From JABDLO01 sp041749255 (GTDB lineage: Bacteria; Bacteroidota; Bacteroidia; Chitinophagales; Saprospiraceae), in contig JBGTBR010000023.1 of assembly GCA_041749255.1 (NCBI GenBank), positions 103,395 to 167,394 of the forward strand: a DNA stretch of 64,000 nt, given 5' to 3'. Position numbers and translations under genes: made by a program. Shown here in pieces: positions 50,483 to 59,998 of the stretch (positions are counted from its first letter, which is position 1; each line of letters begins with the position of its first letter). The notes under the pieces were generated by a model. That model worked only from the letters and a program-made list of their open reading frames with translations. It was not told the DNA's origin and did not search any database.

Positions 50483-52423
50483 ATGATTTCGCACAAAACC
50501 ATTCAGGAAGTACAGGAAACCGTCAGGGTAGAGGAGGTCATCGAAGATTTTCTCAACCTTAAAAGAAGAGGTGTAAACCTGATTGGACTTTGCCCTTTTC
50601 ACGATGAAAAAACGCCATCATTTGTTGTTTCGCCTGCAAAAAACATCTATAAATGTTTTGGATGTGGTAAGGCTGGAGATGCCATCACCTTCATTAAGGA
50701 CTATGAGGGAATGAGCTATCTTGAAGCCATAAAATACCTGGCAAAAAAATATAATATAGAAATTGAAGAGAAGGAATATACAGAGGAAGAAAAATCCACC
50801 ATAGAACTCAAGGACAGTTTATACATCATCAATGAATTTGCACAAAATTACTATGAAGAACAGTTGTTTATGACCGATAAAGGCAAATCCATCGGTCTAG
50901 GTTATTTTAAAAAAAGAGGATTTCGGGAGAATACCATTAAAAATTTTCAATTGGGTTATGCACCCCCGGCCTGGGATGATTTCACTCAAACAGCGGTAAA
51001 AAAACAATACAATATTGAGCTTCTGAGATCTATAGGGCTCACTTCCAAAAGCGATAAAGATTTTTTTCGTGACAGGGTCATGTTTGCTATTCATAATCTG
51101 AGTGGAAAGATAATTGCATTTGCCGGAAGGACACTTTCCACAGATAAGACTATACCTAAATACATCAATTCGCCTGAGTCAGATATCTATAATAAAAGGA
51201 AAATCCTATATGGATTATACTTTGCCAGGCAAGCCATCAGGAAAAATGATGAATGCATTCTGGTAGAAGGATACACTGATGTTATCAGTTTACATCAGGC
51301 GGGTGTAGAAAATGTAGTGGCTACTTCAGGCACCTCTTTGACGGTAGATCAGGTCAGACTTATCAAGAGGTACACTCCCAATATTAAGGTCATTTTTGAT
51401 GGTGATCCGGCCGGAATAAAAGCGGCTCTCAGAGGTCTGGATATCATACTGGAGCAGGACATGAATGTGAAGTTGGTCTTATTACCTGAGGGTGAAGATC
51501 CAGACTCTTTTATGCAAAAATCAGGCGTTGAATCTTTTAATGACTACCTTGACAAGAAGGCTAAAGATTTTATACTTTTCAAACTAGACCTGCTTTTAAA
51601 TGAGGCCGGCGATGATCCATTTCGCAAAACGGCTGTACTGAAAGATATTGTTTCCAGTCTTGCCATCATTCCAGATGCCATTCGACGCAATGTGTATACA
51701 CAACACTGCAGTAGATTACTTTCTATGGATGAACATATCATCACCGCAGAAGTAAATAAAATCATACGCACCCAACTCAAAAAACAGAAATTGGGTATGC
51801 TGCCCTATGACAATATACCGGATGAATACCCTGTTCCTCATGAAAAGGATAAAGCTCAACAGACCAGTCCCACTGAAAATTTTCAACAGTATCAGGAGAG
51901 AGATATCATACGCATCCTCTTAACACTGGGTGAGAAAATGTACGATGAACAAAAACAGATCAGCGTAGCCCAGTATTTGTTGCTTAATCTCGATTCGGTA
52001 GTGGACACTTTTGAACATCCCGTTTATCTTAAGATCATCAGAGAAATAAGAGAGATGAACGAAAACGGGCAGCATTTCACTATAAAGCATTTTCTTCATC
52101 ACGAAGATGAAGAGGTGAAAAAACTCGCTATCGATATTACGACACTACCCTATCAATATGCAAAATGGGAAGAAAGAGGAATTATACTACAAACCCAAAA
52201 ACAGCCCGATAAGAATTTTGTCAAAGACAGCTACCAGGCCATCTTGCGTTTCAAACTCCAAAAAACAAAAAAAATGCTGAATGAAGTCAAATTAAAATTA
52301 GTGGAGATGACGGCAGAAAAAGATAGTGGCGAGAACTATCAACTGGCCATAAAAGCAATGCAACAACTTTTACAGGAGAGAAATCAGATTGCAAAAGAAC
52401 TCAATACTGTCATCATGATATAA
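50483..52423 (+). CDS. dnaG: DNA primase
   Basis: Synthesises RNA primers at the replication fork. The 646 residues carry the CHC2 zinc finger (LCPFHDEKTPSF then YKCFGCGKAGDA, about residues 37-70), the RNA polymerase domain with RDRVMFAIHNLSGKIIAFAG, and the TOPRIM catalytic core (ILVEGYTDVISLHQAG with Glu; VIFDGDPAGIKAALRG with the DxD-type acidic residues). A C-terminal helicase-interaction domain from about 450 has the low conservation usual for Bacteroidota. Complete. Confidence 0.97.
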   Translation: MISHKTIQEVQETVRVEEVIEDFLNLKRRGVNLIGLCPFHDEKTPSFVVSPAKNIYKCFGCGKAGDAITFIKDYEGMSYLEAIKYLAKKYNIEIEEKEYTEEEKSTIELKDSLYIINEFAQNYYEEQLFMTDKGKSIGLGYFKKRGFRENTIKNFQLGYAPPAWDDFTQTAVKKQYNIELLRSIGLTSKSDKDFFRDRVMFAIHNLSGKIIAFAGRTLSTDKTIPKYINSPESDIYNKRKILYGLYFARQAIRKNDECILVEGYTDVISLHQAGVENVVATSGTSLTVDQVRLIKRYTPNIKVIFDGDPAGIKAALRGLDIILEQDMNVKLVLLPEGEDPDSFMQKSGVESFNDYLDKKAKDFILFKLDLLLNEAGDDPFRKTAVLKDIVSSLAIIPDAIRRNVYTQHCSRLLSMDEHIITAEVNKIIRTQLKKQKLGMLPYDNIPDEYPVPHEKDKAQQTSPTENFQQYQERDIIRILLTLGEKMYDEQKQISVAQYLLLNLDSVVDTFEHPVYLKIIREIREMNENGQHFTIKHFLHHEDEEVKKLAIDITTLPYQYAKWEERGIILQTQKQPDKNFVKDSYQAILRFKLQKTKKMLNEVKLKLVEMTAEKDSGENYQLAIKAMQQLLQERNQIAKELNTVIMI

Positions 52424-52490
52424 ATGAAGATGTAAAAAGTAAATCTCCAATCATTGCATTCGTTTCTATATCCCTTACAGCAAAGCTAGA

Positions 52491-53555
52491 TTATGCATTT
52501 CTGTTGAGGCAGTTCAAATCCTCAAAAGCGATTTTAAGCCTGTCGACAAATGTCTTTTCAGCTTCCCTGAGCCATTGTCTCGGATCGTAATACTTTTTAT
52601 TGGGAGCATCTGGATCGCCCGGTCTTCCGATCTGAGATTGCATGGAGTCGCGATTCTTTTCGTAATACTCTTTAATGCCCAACCAAAAAGCCCATTGAGT
52701 ATCGGTATCGATATTCATTTTGATGGCACCATATTCTATAGCTTCCCTGATTTCTTGTCTGGAAGATCCTGATCCGCCGTGAAAAACAAAATGGACGGGA
52801 TTGTACCCTGTATTAAATTTCTTCTGGATGTAATCCTGACTATTTTTTAATATAATGGGTTTAAGTTCAACATTCCCGGGCTTGTACACGCCATGCACGT
52901 TTCCAAAAGCCGCTGCCACGGTAAATCTGGAGCTAATGGCCATAAGTTTTTCGTATGCATATGCCACTTCTCCAGGTTGAGTATAAAGCTTTGAGTTATC
53001 GATATCTGTATTGTCTACCCCATCTTCTTCTCCACCGGTTATTCCCAATTCAATTTCTAATGTAATGCCGATCTTATCCATCCTTTCCAGGTATCTGCAA
53101 CAAATTTCAATATTTTCTTCGATGGGTTCTTCCGATAAATCGAGCATATGACTGCTGTATAGTGGGTTTCCGTGACGTTTGTAATGTTCTTCGTTGGCAT
53201 CCATCAAGCCATCGATCCAAGGTAGTAGTTTTTTGGCGCAATGGTCAGTATGCAATACTACTGAAACACCGTAGTGTTCAGCTAAATTGTGAATAAGGTG
53301 AGCCCCTGCTATTCCGCCAATAACATCTGGACGCCCTGAAGATTGCATACCTTTCCCAGCCATGAATTGACTACCACCATTAGAAAACTGAATGATAAGA
53401 GGTGAATTGACCGCTTTAGCGGCCTCCAAAGCTCCTGTGATGGTATTGGAACCCACAACATTAACAGCAGGCATGGCAAAGTCATTTTCATTGGCATACT
53501 GAAGTAAATCGCTTACTTCTTTGCCAAACAATACTCCTGGTCTGAATTTAGTCAT
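52491..53555 (-). CDS. fbaA: Class II fructose-bisphosphate aldolase
   Basis: Zinc-dependent aldolase of glycolysis/gluconeogenesis, 354 residues, of the class IIA type (E. coli FbaA-like). Visible are AMPAVNVVGSNTITGALEAA, the zinc-binding HTDHCAKKLLPWIDG, ELGITGGEEDGVDN, and the substrate phosphate-binding VFHGGSGSSRQEIREAIEYG with NIDTDTQWAF. Complete and unremarkable. A plus-strand CAAAAATA at 53587-53594 gives a possible minus-strand TATTTTTG -7 element upstream. Confidence 0.96.
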   Translation of the reverse strand: MTKFRPGVLFGKEVSDLLQYANENDFAMPAVNVVGSNTITGALEAAKAVNSPLIIQFSNGGSQFMAGKGMQSSGRPDVIGGIAGAHLIHNLAEHYGVSVVLHTDHCAKKLLPWIDGLMDANEEHYKRHGNPLYSSHMLDLSEEPIEENIEICCRYLERMDKIGITLEIELGITGGEEDGVDNTDIDNSKLYTQPGEVAYAYEKLMAISSRFTVAAAFGNVHGVYKPGNVELKPIILKNSQDYIQKKFNTGYNPVHFVFHGGSGSSRQEIREAIEYGAIKMNIDTDTQWAFWLGIKEYYEKNRDSMQSQIGRPGDPDAPNKKYYDPRQWLREAEKTFVDRLKIAFEDLNCLNRNA

Positions 53556-53705
53556 ATTATATTTATATTAAGTTGGTAAAGCATTGCAAAAATACTACTA
53601 CTATTCTGTTTTACATAATTATACAAACCTTTTGATCCTGGATTAAAGCATGTAATTATACTTTGAAATGTTATAAATTCCAACAGGTTTTTAAATACTT
53701 ACTCT

Positions 53706-54644
53706 TTATACTATGCCTTCTGCAGCCAGGTATCTTTCTGCATCGAGTGCAGCCATGCAACCTGTGCCAGCAGCTGTAACGGCCTGCCTGTACACCTTAT
53801 CCTGAGCGTCACCGCTTACAAAAACACCCGGAATAGAGGTTCTTGCCGTTCCAGGAATAGCTTTCAAATAGCCACTTTCATCCATTTCCAACCAACCTTT
53901 AAATATAGCTGTATTGGGCTCATGTCCGATGGCAACAAAAAAGCCATTTATGGGAATCTCTTTCTCCTGTAGATTTTTTACATTCTTAATCCTTACTCCC
54001 GTTACTTCTTTTTCTCCAACAATTTCCAGCACCACGGTATCCCAATGCACCTCAATATTCCTTGAATTCATCACTCTGTCCTGCATAATCTTTGAGGCTC
54101 TCATCTCATCCCTGCGAACAAATAGATGCACCTTCGGACATAGTTTTGAAAGATATGTTGCTTCCTCAGCAGCCGTATCGCCTCCACCTACGACGGCAAC
54201 ATCCTGGCCTCTAAAAAAGAATCCATCGCAGACCGCACAGGCCGATACCCCGTTATTTTGAAACTTTTTCTCTGAATCCAAACCCAGCCATTTAGCACTG
54301 GCGCCGGTAGAAATGATCACTGTATGCGAGTGTATTTCCTCACCGGTTTCTGACCAAATCACATGTATCGGCCCTGTCAGATCTACCTTAACAATTTTTT
54401 CATATATCACCCGTGTACCAAATCGCTCCGCCTGCTTTCTAAAATCATCCATCATTTGAGGACCAACCACTCCATCCGGATACCCGGGATAATTTTCAAC
54501 ATCGTTGGTGATCATAAGCTGACCGCCAGGCTCCTGTCCTGTATAAAGCACAGGTTCCAATCCAGCTCTGGCAGCATAAATGGCTGCTGTATATCCCGCA
54601 GGACCTGACCCGATAATCACAGTTTTCAAAATCTTATTAACCAT
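53706..54644 (-). CDS. trxB: Thioredoxin-disulfide reductase
   Basis: FAD/NADPH enzyme that reduces thioredoxin. The 312 residues have the FAD motif IIGSGPAGYTAAIYAARAGL, the redox-active CAVCDG (near residue 137), the NADPH motif VVGGGDTAAEEATYLSKL and the C-terminal FAD motif GVFVSGDAQDKVYRQAVTAA. This is the low-molecular-weight bacterial form. Complete. Confidence 0.96.
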   Translation of the reverse strand: MVNKILKTVIIGSGPAGYTAAIYAARAGLEPVLYTGQEPGGQLMITNDVENYPGYPDGVVGPQMMDDFRKQAERFGTRVIYEKIVKVDLTGPIHVIWSETGEEIHSHTVIISTGASAKWLGLDSEKKFQNNGVSACAVCDGFFFRGQDVAVVGGGDTAAEEATYLSKLCPKVHLFVRRDEMRASKIMQDRVMNSRNIEVHWDTVVLEIVGEKEVTGVRIKNVKNLQEKEIPINGFFVAIGHEPNTAIFKGWLEMDESGYLKAIPGTARTSIPGVFVSGDAQDKVYRQAVTAAGTGCMAALDAERYLAAEGIV

Positions 54645-55083
54645 ATCTGTTTAACTATTTTATTGCTTTAATATAATAAATTGTCTTCAACTATCTACAA
54701 ACACCATTTATTTCAAATGGATTTGCTCATGGAATGAATCCTCCTCTTACATAAGAGGTAAAAATGTATAAATAGTCATTTTGTGACTCTTGAGACCGCA
54801 AAAATAAAATTTCAACAATTCAAAATGGCAAATAAGAAATAAATGACAAAAATTTATTGAAACTGAAGCGGAGAGACATAAATCAAATCTGTATCTCACT
54901 TTGTGTTTAATAATAAGTATAGTCTTTACTGAAATCAAGAATTAAGGAAATTGTAAATACTTGATTTGCAGGTATTGCGGATCAGAATGGATTTTCTTGT
55001 CACTTTTTTAAAAGTAAAACACCTATAATTTGAATTATTCACCATTCCACTCCGTTCTTTATTTGAAGAAAAGCTCATTTATT
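54645..55083. other. Divergent gap, no gene seen
   Basis: A 439-bp AT-rich gap between trxB and the subtilisin gene. On the minus strand TATTTTTG at 54806-54799 is a possible distant -7 element for trxB. I see no RNA gene, repeat or credible reading frame. The upstream TTG-started extension of the subtilisin frame (from 55030) is the only coding candidate and is not favoured. Confidence 0.4.
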
Positions 55084-56595
55084 ATGCTTAACATCCCTAT
55101 TACTTTGATTGCCCTTTTAGCGGTTCTGGGGCTTTGGGTCATACGCTACAAGTCCGGATATTTACTGATCCTGGTTGTATTGACCGGACTTATACATGGT
55201 TTGAGCCGATACTACAATTCTCTGGCTCCACCTGTAGCTTTTCTTTCTCTTGCAGTAGATATGATTGTACTGGCTGTCTTTAGTATAACACTAATTATTA
55301 CGCGTAAAAATCCATTTGTTCAATGGGGCGTATTTTTCCTTACAGTAGGCGGATTGATTTCACTTGAAGTAAAAGACAAAGAAAATGTGTATGAAAAATA
55401 TGACATAGACTCACAATGGGAAATTATAATTAAAACTGAACCTGAAAATAAAACAAAAGGGCTTGATGCACTGATAAAACAGTATGAATTAACTACATAC
55501 ATTCCTTTTCAGCCACTTTCACCAGAAGTGACCGACCTGGATGATTACCTTGCGATAGGAATACCAGACAAGCATGAAAGATCAATTGTCAAAATTTCTG
55601 ATGAGTTGAAAAAACTTCCTGAAGTCCTGTGGGTAGAGTTTAATGAAAGGCTATACCATAGCACGCCTGAACCGGCAAAATCAAAAAGTACCAACCAAAA
55701 ATTAAAATGGGCCAATGACCCCCTTACCGATCAGCAATGGGCTATGTCTGCTTTAGGTGTAGATGAATATCTTAACACTTTTATTAATGAAGAATTAAAA
55801 CCAACCAGGAAAGCGAGAATTTTTATTCTAGACTCAGGAATAGATGCAGGACATGAAGATCTTTCAGTGGCAACAAATGGTGTCAAAAAAGAGTATCTTA
55901 AGGACGTGCGTGGTCATGGCACCCATTGTGCGGGTATAGCTGGAGCGATTACCAACAATGGAAAGGGAATTGCATCTCTTAGTCCCGGAACTGAATGGGT
56001 AGACCTGTACAGCATTAAAGTAATTAATGACATGGGTTTTGGCACTCAAAAGCAGATCATAGCCGGAATCATTGAAGCAGTAGATATGGGCGCCGATGTG
56101 ATCAATTTGTCATTGGGCGCACGTGCCTACCAGTCCAGTGAAAGGGCATATCAGGAAGCGATTGAATACGCTCTGCTTAAAAAAGTAGTGGTAGTAGCAG
56201 CAGCTGGCAACAGCAGTGGAAATGCCAGGGATTTTGTTCCAGCAAAGCTTGAAGATGTCATTACCGTGGCTGCTTTGGATCCACAACTCAATCTGGCCAC
56301 ATTTTCCAATCATGTGAAAGACGTAAGTTATGGGCTGTCAGCTCCGGGAGTGGATATATTATCTACTTTTCCCGGTGGAGAATATAAAACCATGAGTGGC
56401 ACCTCTATGGCTGCTCCCTTTGTAACTGGATTAGCGGGAGTTTTGAAGGCGTATGATCCGGATCTTGATCATAAAGATATTCACCGAATCCTTTCTTTGT
56501 CCGGACTCCAACAAAATACTTCGAAAGAAAAAGGAGCGATCATTAATCCTTCCGGAGCTATAAAAAATATATTGGAGAAGAAAACGGTGCAATAA
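55084..56595 (+). CDS. Membrane-anchored subtilisin-like serine protease (S8)
   Basis: A 503-residue protease. The ATG at 55084 is preferred to the TTG at 55030. The N-terminus contains about four hydrophobic helices (residues 4-20, 26-42, 50-72, 78-93), an unusual membrane domain for this family. A propeptide-like region (about 105-195) follows. The S8 catalytic domain has Asp250 in FILDSGIDAGHEDL, His278 in RGHGTHCAGIAG, oxyanion Asn376 in AAAGNSSGN and Ser441 in MSGTSMAAPFVTG. The catalytic domain probably faces the periplasm. Substrate unknown. Confidence 0.9.
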   Translation: MLNIPITLIALLAVLGLWVIRYKSGYLLILVVLTGLIHGLSRYYNSLAPPVAFLSLAVDMIVLAVFSITLIITRKNPFVQWGVFFLTVGGLISLEVKDKENVYEKYDIDSQWEIIIKTEPENKTKGLDALIKQYELTTYIPFQPLSPEVTDLDDYLAIGIPDKHERSIVKISDELKKLPEVLWVEFNERLYHSTPEPAKSKSTNQKLKWANDPLTDQQWAMSALGVDEYLNTFINEELKPTRKARIFILDSGIDAGHEDLSVATNGVKKEYLKDVRGHGTHCAGIAGAITNNGKGIASLSPGTEWVDLYSIKVINDMGFGTQKQIIAGIIEAVDMGADVINLSLGARAYQSSERAYQEAIEYALLKKVVVVAAAGNSSGNARDFVPAKLEDVITVAALDPQLNLATFSNHVKDVSYGLSAPGVDILSTFPGGEYKTMSGTSMAAPFVTGLAGVLKAYDPDLDHKDIHRILSLSGLQQNTSKEKGAIINPSGAIKNILEKKTVQ

Positions 56596-56652
56596 CAATG
56601 CATTTAGCTCTAAAACTTTTCACTGACTATCGAAAAAATTATATTTTACCTT

Positions 56653-57189
56653 TCATTTTTTAAGAACATTTCTTAGAAAACGGGAATGAGAAACCTTAAC
56701 TACCCTGATGGCGATGGATTTGGCACTCCCATTGGCACGCACAGCATAATGGGCTTTTCTGTAAAATGGTCTTCTGTATTTTAATTGCTCATGCATGAAT
56801 TTTCTGATATCTGAAGAAGACTTACCTGTCAACAAAGGACGTGTCGCGGTACTTTTAATTCGGTCGAGAATGGTTTTGACAGATGCCATGAGCCATATCA
56901 CTTTTCCACTTTCCAGCATCCATTCCATATTTTGGTGATAGCAAGGAGTGCCTCCGCCTGTAGCCATAATAAATGAGTTGTGGTTCTTTGTTATAGCCCT
57001 CAGTGTTTTTGCCTCCACTTCTCTAAAATATTCTTCCCCATTTTCATCAAAAATATCTTTTACACTTTTTCCTTCCAAATTTTCGATTTCATGATCCAAA
57101 TCGATAAAGGGTTGCTTAAGGAGTTCTGATATTTCCTTTCCAACAGAGGTCTTACCCACGCCCATGTAACCAATAAGAAATAGTTTCAT
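56653..57189 (-). CDS. aroK: Shikimate kinase
   Basis: Phosphorylates shikimate on the chorismate pathway. The 178 residues show the P-loop GYMGVGKTSVGKEIS at residue 7, DLDHEIENLEG for shikimate/Mg binding, EEYFREVEAKTLRA, ATGGGTPCYHQN and the lid Arg in TATRPLL. Complete. It is preceded by a long repeat-filled gap. Confidence 0.95.
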   Translation of the reverse strand: MKLFLIGYMGVGKTSVGKEISELLKQPFIDLDHEIENLEGKSVKDIFDENGEEYFREVEAKTLRAITKNHNSFIMATGGGTPCYHQNMEWMLESGKVIWLMASVKTILDRIKSTATRPLLTGKSSSDIRKFMHEQLKYRRPFYRKAHYAVRANGSAKSIAIRVVKVSHSRFLRNVLKK

Positions 57190-57259
57190 GACACTTTAAA
57201 AAATTGATATTGAATAATAACTCCGGTATCCATTTTATACTTCATAGCAAATGTTTAAA

Positions 57260-57454
57260 AAAAATTCCAAATAACCTATACACAAGTTCTCATTATCCAG
57301 TTGTTTAACGTATTCCCAAATAGATGTTTTGGTATGAGGATTTATCAACTCCCTATTTTCAACGGGTCATTCTCCATTTGAGAAACCAACAATCGTATTT
57401 CGCCCAATGAGTTACAATTCGCCACTCTAAGCAATATCTGTGAATTACAGGGTC
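57260..57454. repeat. Degenerate partial copy of the 286-bp repeat
   Basis: A stretch near 57370-57430 (CATTTGAGAAACCAACAATCG ... ATTCGCCACTCTAAGCAA) resembles the latter part of the second 286-bp unit, suggesting a third, decayed copy. No gene is seen between aroK and the repeat. Confidence 0.45.
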
Positions 57455-58020
57455 AATGAATGCCAATCGATCTCTGAAAAGGCCTGAAGGGCCGTCCTAA
57501 CTAGAGATGGATGAAATCCATCGTTTTATAATGTCCACATTGATTTAGGCCCTGTAGGGCCGTTTTCCAATTTGAAAACCTATGGATCCTAAATTACCCA
57601 TAAATACAAATGGTCATCCTAAACAAAACCATTCGCAAACATATTGGGATGATTTAAACAAGATTCGGTAGGGTTTGGAACACTTCCCTACAGGACTCAC
57701 CCGAAAATACCCATTTTGGGAATGGGATGAATAACAAGGACAATGAATGGCAATCGATCATTGAAAAGGCCTGAAGGGCCGTCTTACTTAGAGATGGATG
57801 AAATCCATCGTTTTATAATGTCCACATTGATTTAGGCCTGTAGGGCCGTTTACCATTTGAAACACCAACGATTATAGATCAATCATTAATACAAATCGCC
57901 ATTCTAAACAAAACCAATGGCAAACATTTGGGATCATATAAACGAGTTTCGTCCAGGTGGGGAACACGTCCCTACAGGAAGCACTTGAAAATCCCTTTAG
58001 GAATCGATAATGTATCGAGT
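57455..58020. repeat. Two-copy 286-bp tandem repeat with hairpin modules
   Basis: Two direct copies, beginning at 57455 and 57741. Shared blocks include AGGCCTGAAGGGCCGTC (57481 and 57767) and GATGGATGAAATCCATCG, a hairpin. CACATTGATTTAGGCC, TGTAGGGCCGTTT, AAACAAAACCA and CCCTACAGGA are also shared, in the same order. Inner palindromes such as GGCCCTGTAGGGCC would form stems in RNA or DNA. Copies differ by scattered substitutions and small indels. It fills most of the 934-bp gap between aroK and yajC and holds no gene. Confidence 0.85.
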
Positions 58021-58093
58021 CATTAAAATGCCTGAAGAGCGGCCACAAATAAAATTATATGAATGAGAATGAAATGAATGATTTTCAAAATAT

Positions 58094-58101
58094 TATCTTT
58101 G
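58094..58101 (+). promoter_or_regulatory. Putative -7 element of yajC
   Basis: TATCTTTG matches TAnnTTTG and lies 23 nt before the yajC ATG. No -33 TTTG at 16 nt. It follows the end of the repeat region. Confidence 0.45.
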
Positions 58102-58123
58102 CCAAAATTAAAAAACGATTAAA

Positions 58124-58453
58124 ATGATTCAATTATTTATACTCCAGGGAGGAGCCCCTTCCATGTTCAGTAATTTTCTTCCATTGATACTTGTTATTGT
58201 CATCATATATTTCTTTTTTATAAGGCCACAGGCTAAAAAACAAAAAGAGCAAAACCAGTTTCTGAAAGCTTTGAAAAAAGGTGACGAAGTCGTAACCGCA
58301 AGTGGTATGGTGGGAAGAGTTAATAAAATAGAGGGCAATATGGTTACTTTACAAGTGGATCAAAAAACGTTTGTAAAAGTCCTTCACCATGCCATCAGTA
58401 AAGAAATGACAGATCAATTGGTACATGTAGAAAAAGAAGCAGAAAGCAAATAG
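58124..58453 (+). CDS. yajC: Preprotein translocase subunit YajC
   Basis: Small inner-membrane protein that associates with SecDF. The 109 residues have one N-terminal membrane helix (FLPLILVIVIIYFFFIRPQ), then basic KKQKEQNQFLKALKKGDEVV, then the KOW-like segment TASGMVGRVNKIEGNMVTLQ typical of YajC. Complete. It converges with the photolyase gene 4 nt downstream. Confidence 0.95.
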   Translation: MIQLFILQGGAPSMFSNFLPLILVIVIIYFFFIRPQAKKQKEQNQFLKALKKGDEVVTASGMVGRVNKIEGNMVTLQVDQKTFVKVLHHAISKEMTDQLVHVEKEAESK

Positions 58454-58457
58454 GGGT

Positions 58458-59798
58458 TTACTCTCCTTTTAGCCCTTTTCTGTACACTTCCAGGCATCTT
58501 TCCCGGGCGGCTTTATGATCTACCATGGGTTTAGGGTACTCTGTAGTGCCCCATTCTTTCACCCATTTTTTCACATACATGGCCTTAGGGTCAAATTTTG
58601 CCATTTGCGTTTCAGGGTTAAAAATGCGAAAATAAGGCGCTGCATCAGTTCCTGTTCCTGCCGCCCATTGCCACCCTCCATTATTACTGGCCAGATCATA
58701 ATCCAATAATTTTTCTGCAAAATAAGCCTCTCCCCACCTCCAGTCTATTAACAAATGTTTGGTAAGAAAGCCCGCGGTTACCATTCGCACCCTGTTGTGC
58801 ATAAAACCAGATGCATTCAACTCTCTCATTCCGGCATCTACCAATGGATAGCCGGTTTTTCCCTGGCACCATAACTCAAACTCATCTACATTATTTCTCC
58901 ATTCAATTCTATCGTATTCCGGTCTGAATGCTTTGGTTTCTATATGTGGAAAAGCCTGCAATATCATGCTGTAAAAATCTCTCCATATGAGTTCGCTCAA
59001 AAAAGTTTCATTTAAGCGGTATGCCCGGGCCGCTTTTTGCCTTATACTTATCGTCCCGAATCTGAAATGAACCCCAAGCCTGCTTGTACCTGCAATGGCT
59101 GGAAAATTACGGGTCTTATCGTATAGCATGATTATATTTCTGGAGATCTCAGATGAAGGAAAAATAATTTCACATTGTTTAAAACCCATTTCTTCAAGAG
59201 AAATAAGTGGTCTGGATGTAAGGGATTGAAAACCATTTACATACTTTCTAACAGGATAAGGCTGAAGGTAAAAAGACATATCCCCATTTTCCATTCGCGA
59301 GTGCAAAACCTCCAGCCACCTCCTCTTATAAGGTGTAAATACCGTATAGGGGTTTCCGTCTTTTTTTAACACTTCATCTTTTTCAAAAATGATGTGGTCT
59401 TTAAACTGATGGAATGCAATTTCCTTCCGATTCAGAATACCTTTCACCTGCCTGTCTCTTTCCAATGCATAGTTTTCATAATCCCTGTTGGCAAATACGG
59501 CTTGAGGTTTGAACTCGGAGGTAATACCCTTCCACACCTCTACCGGATTGCCAAAGTAAACTCTAAGGTCAGATCCCAATTCATTCAAACTGGTCTTTAA
59601 ATTTTCTAAGGTGTGATGTATAAAATGCACCCTGGCATCCTTTTCGTTCGACAGTCCTTTCAAAATGCAGGAATCAAATATGAAAACGGGTATGACTTTC
59701 AAGCCACTTTTCAATGCGTGATACAAACCCGCATTGTCGTCCAATCTCAAATCCCTTCTAAACCAAAAAATGGCATTACCCTCATTATTATTTGTCAT
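58458..59798 (-). CDS. phrB: Deoxyribodipyrimidine photolyase (class I CPD type)
   Basis: Light-driven repair of cyclobutane pyrimidine dimers, 446 residues. N-terminal antenna domain: AIFWFRRDLRLDDNAGLYHA. C-terminal FAD domain: GTSRLGVHFRFGTISIRQ, ELIWRDFYSMILQAFPH, WCQGKTGYPLVDAGMREL, and NRVRMVTAGFLTKHLLIDWR. The last is the trinucleotide-like signature NRVRM of class I photolyases. It is distinct from the CRY-DASH at 5600-7024, so this organism has at least two photolyase-family proteins. Complete. Confidence 0.94.
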   Translation of the reverse strand: MTNNNEGNAIFWFRRDLRLDDNAGLYHALKSGLKVIPVFIFDSCILKGLSNEKDARVHFIHHTLENLKTSLNELGSDLRVYFGNPVEVWKGITSEFKPQAVFANRDYENYALERDRQVKGILNRKEIAFHQFKDHIIFEKDEVLKKDGNPYTVFTPYKRRWLEVLHSRMENGDMSFYLQPYPVRKYVNGFQSLTSRPLISLEEMGFKQCEIIFPSSEISRNIIMLYDKTRNFPAIAGTSRLGVHFRFGTISIRQKAARAYRLNETFLSELIWRDFYSMILQAFPHIETKAFRPEYDRIEWRNNVDEFELWCQGKTGYPLVDAGMRELNASGFMHNRVRMVTAGFLTKHLLIDWRWGEAYFAEKLLDYDLASNNGGWQWAAGTGTDAAPYFRIFNPETQMAKFDPKAMYVKKWVKEWGTTEYPKPMVDHKAARERCLEVYRKGLKGE

Positions 59799-59926
59799 GT
59801 CTCAAAAATTGGGTTTCATGAGTTATATTAAATCAATAAAGTAATAATAGATGAGAATAGAAAATGTTGAATAAAATGAAGTAGTATAATTATTGTCGAT
59901 TATATCTTTTTGTGCAGAGCATGCGT

Positions 59927-59934
59927 TATTTTTG
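59927..59934 (+). promoter_or_regulatory. Putative -7 element of the TPR lipoprotein gene
   Basis: TATTTTTG matches TAnnTTTG, 64 nt before the ATG; TTTT lies 16 nt upstream at 59907-59910. The intervening leader contains a GGTTGTAATCACTTTT-like stretch of no known meaning. Confidence 0.4.
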
Positions 59935-59998
59935 CAGCGAAATCAAAAACTTTTAAAAGTGGTTGTAATCACTTTTCATAACGAAATAACTTTTTTAC

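Noticed and set aside
57455..58020. Insertion sequence in the 286-bp repeat
   Set aside because: No transposase frame or terminal inverted repeats; listed as a repeat only.
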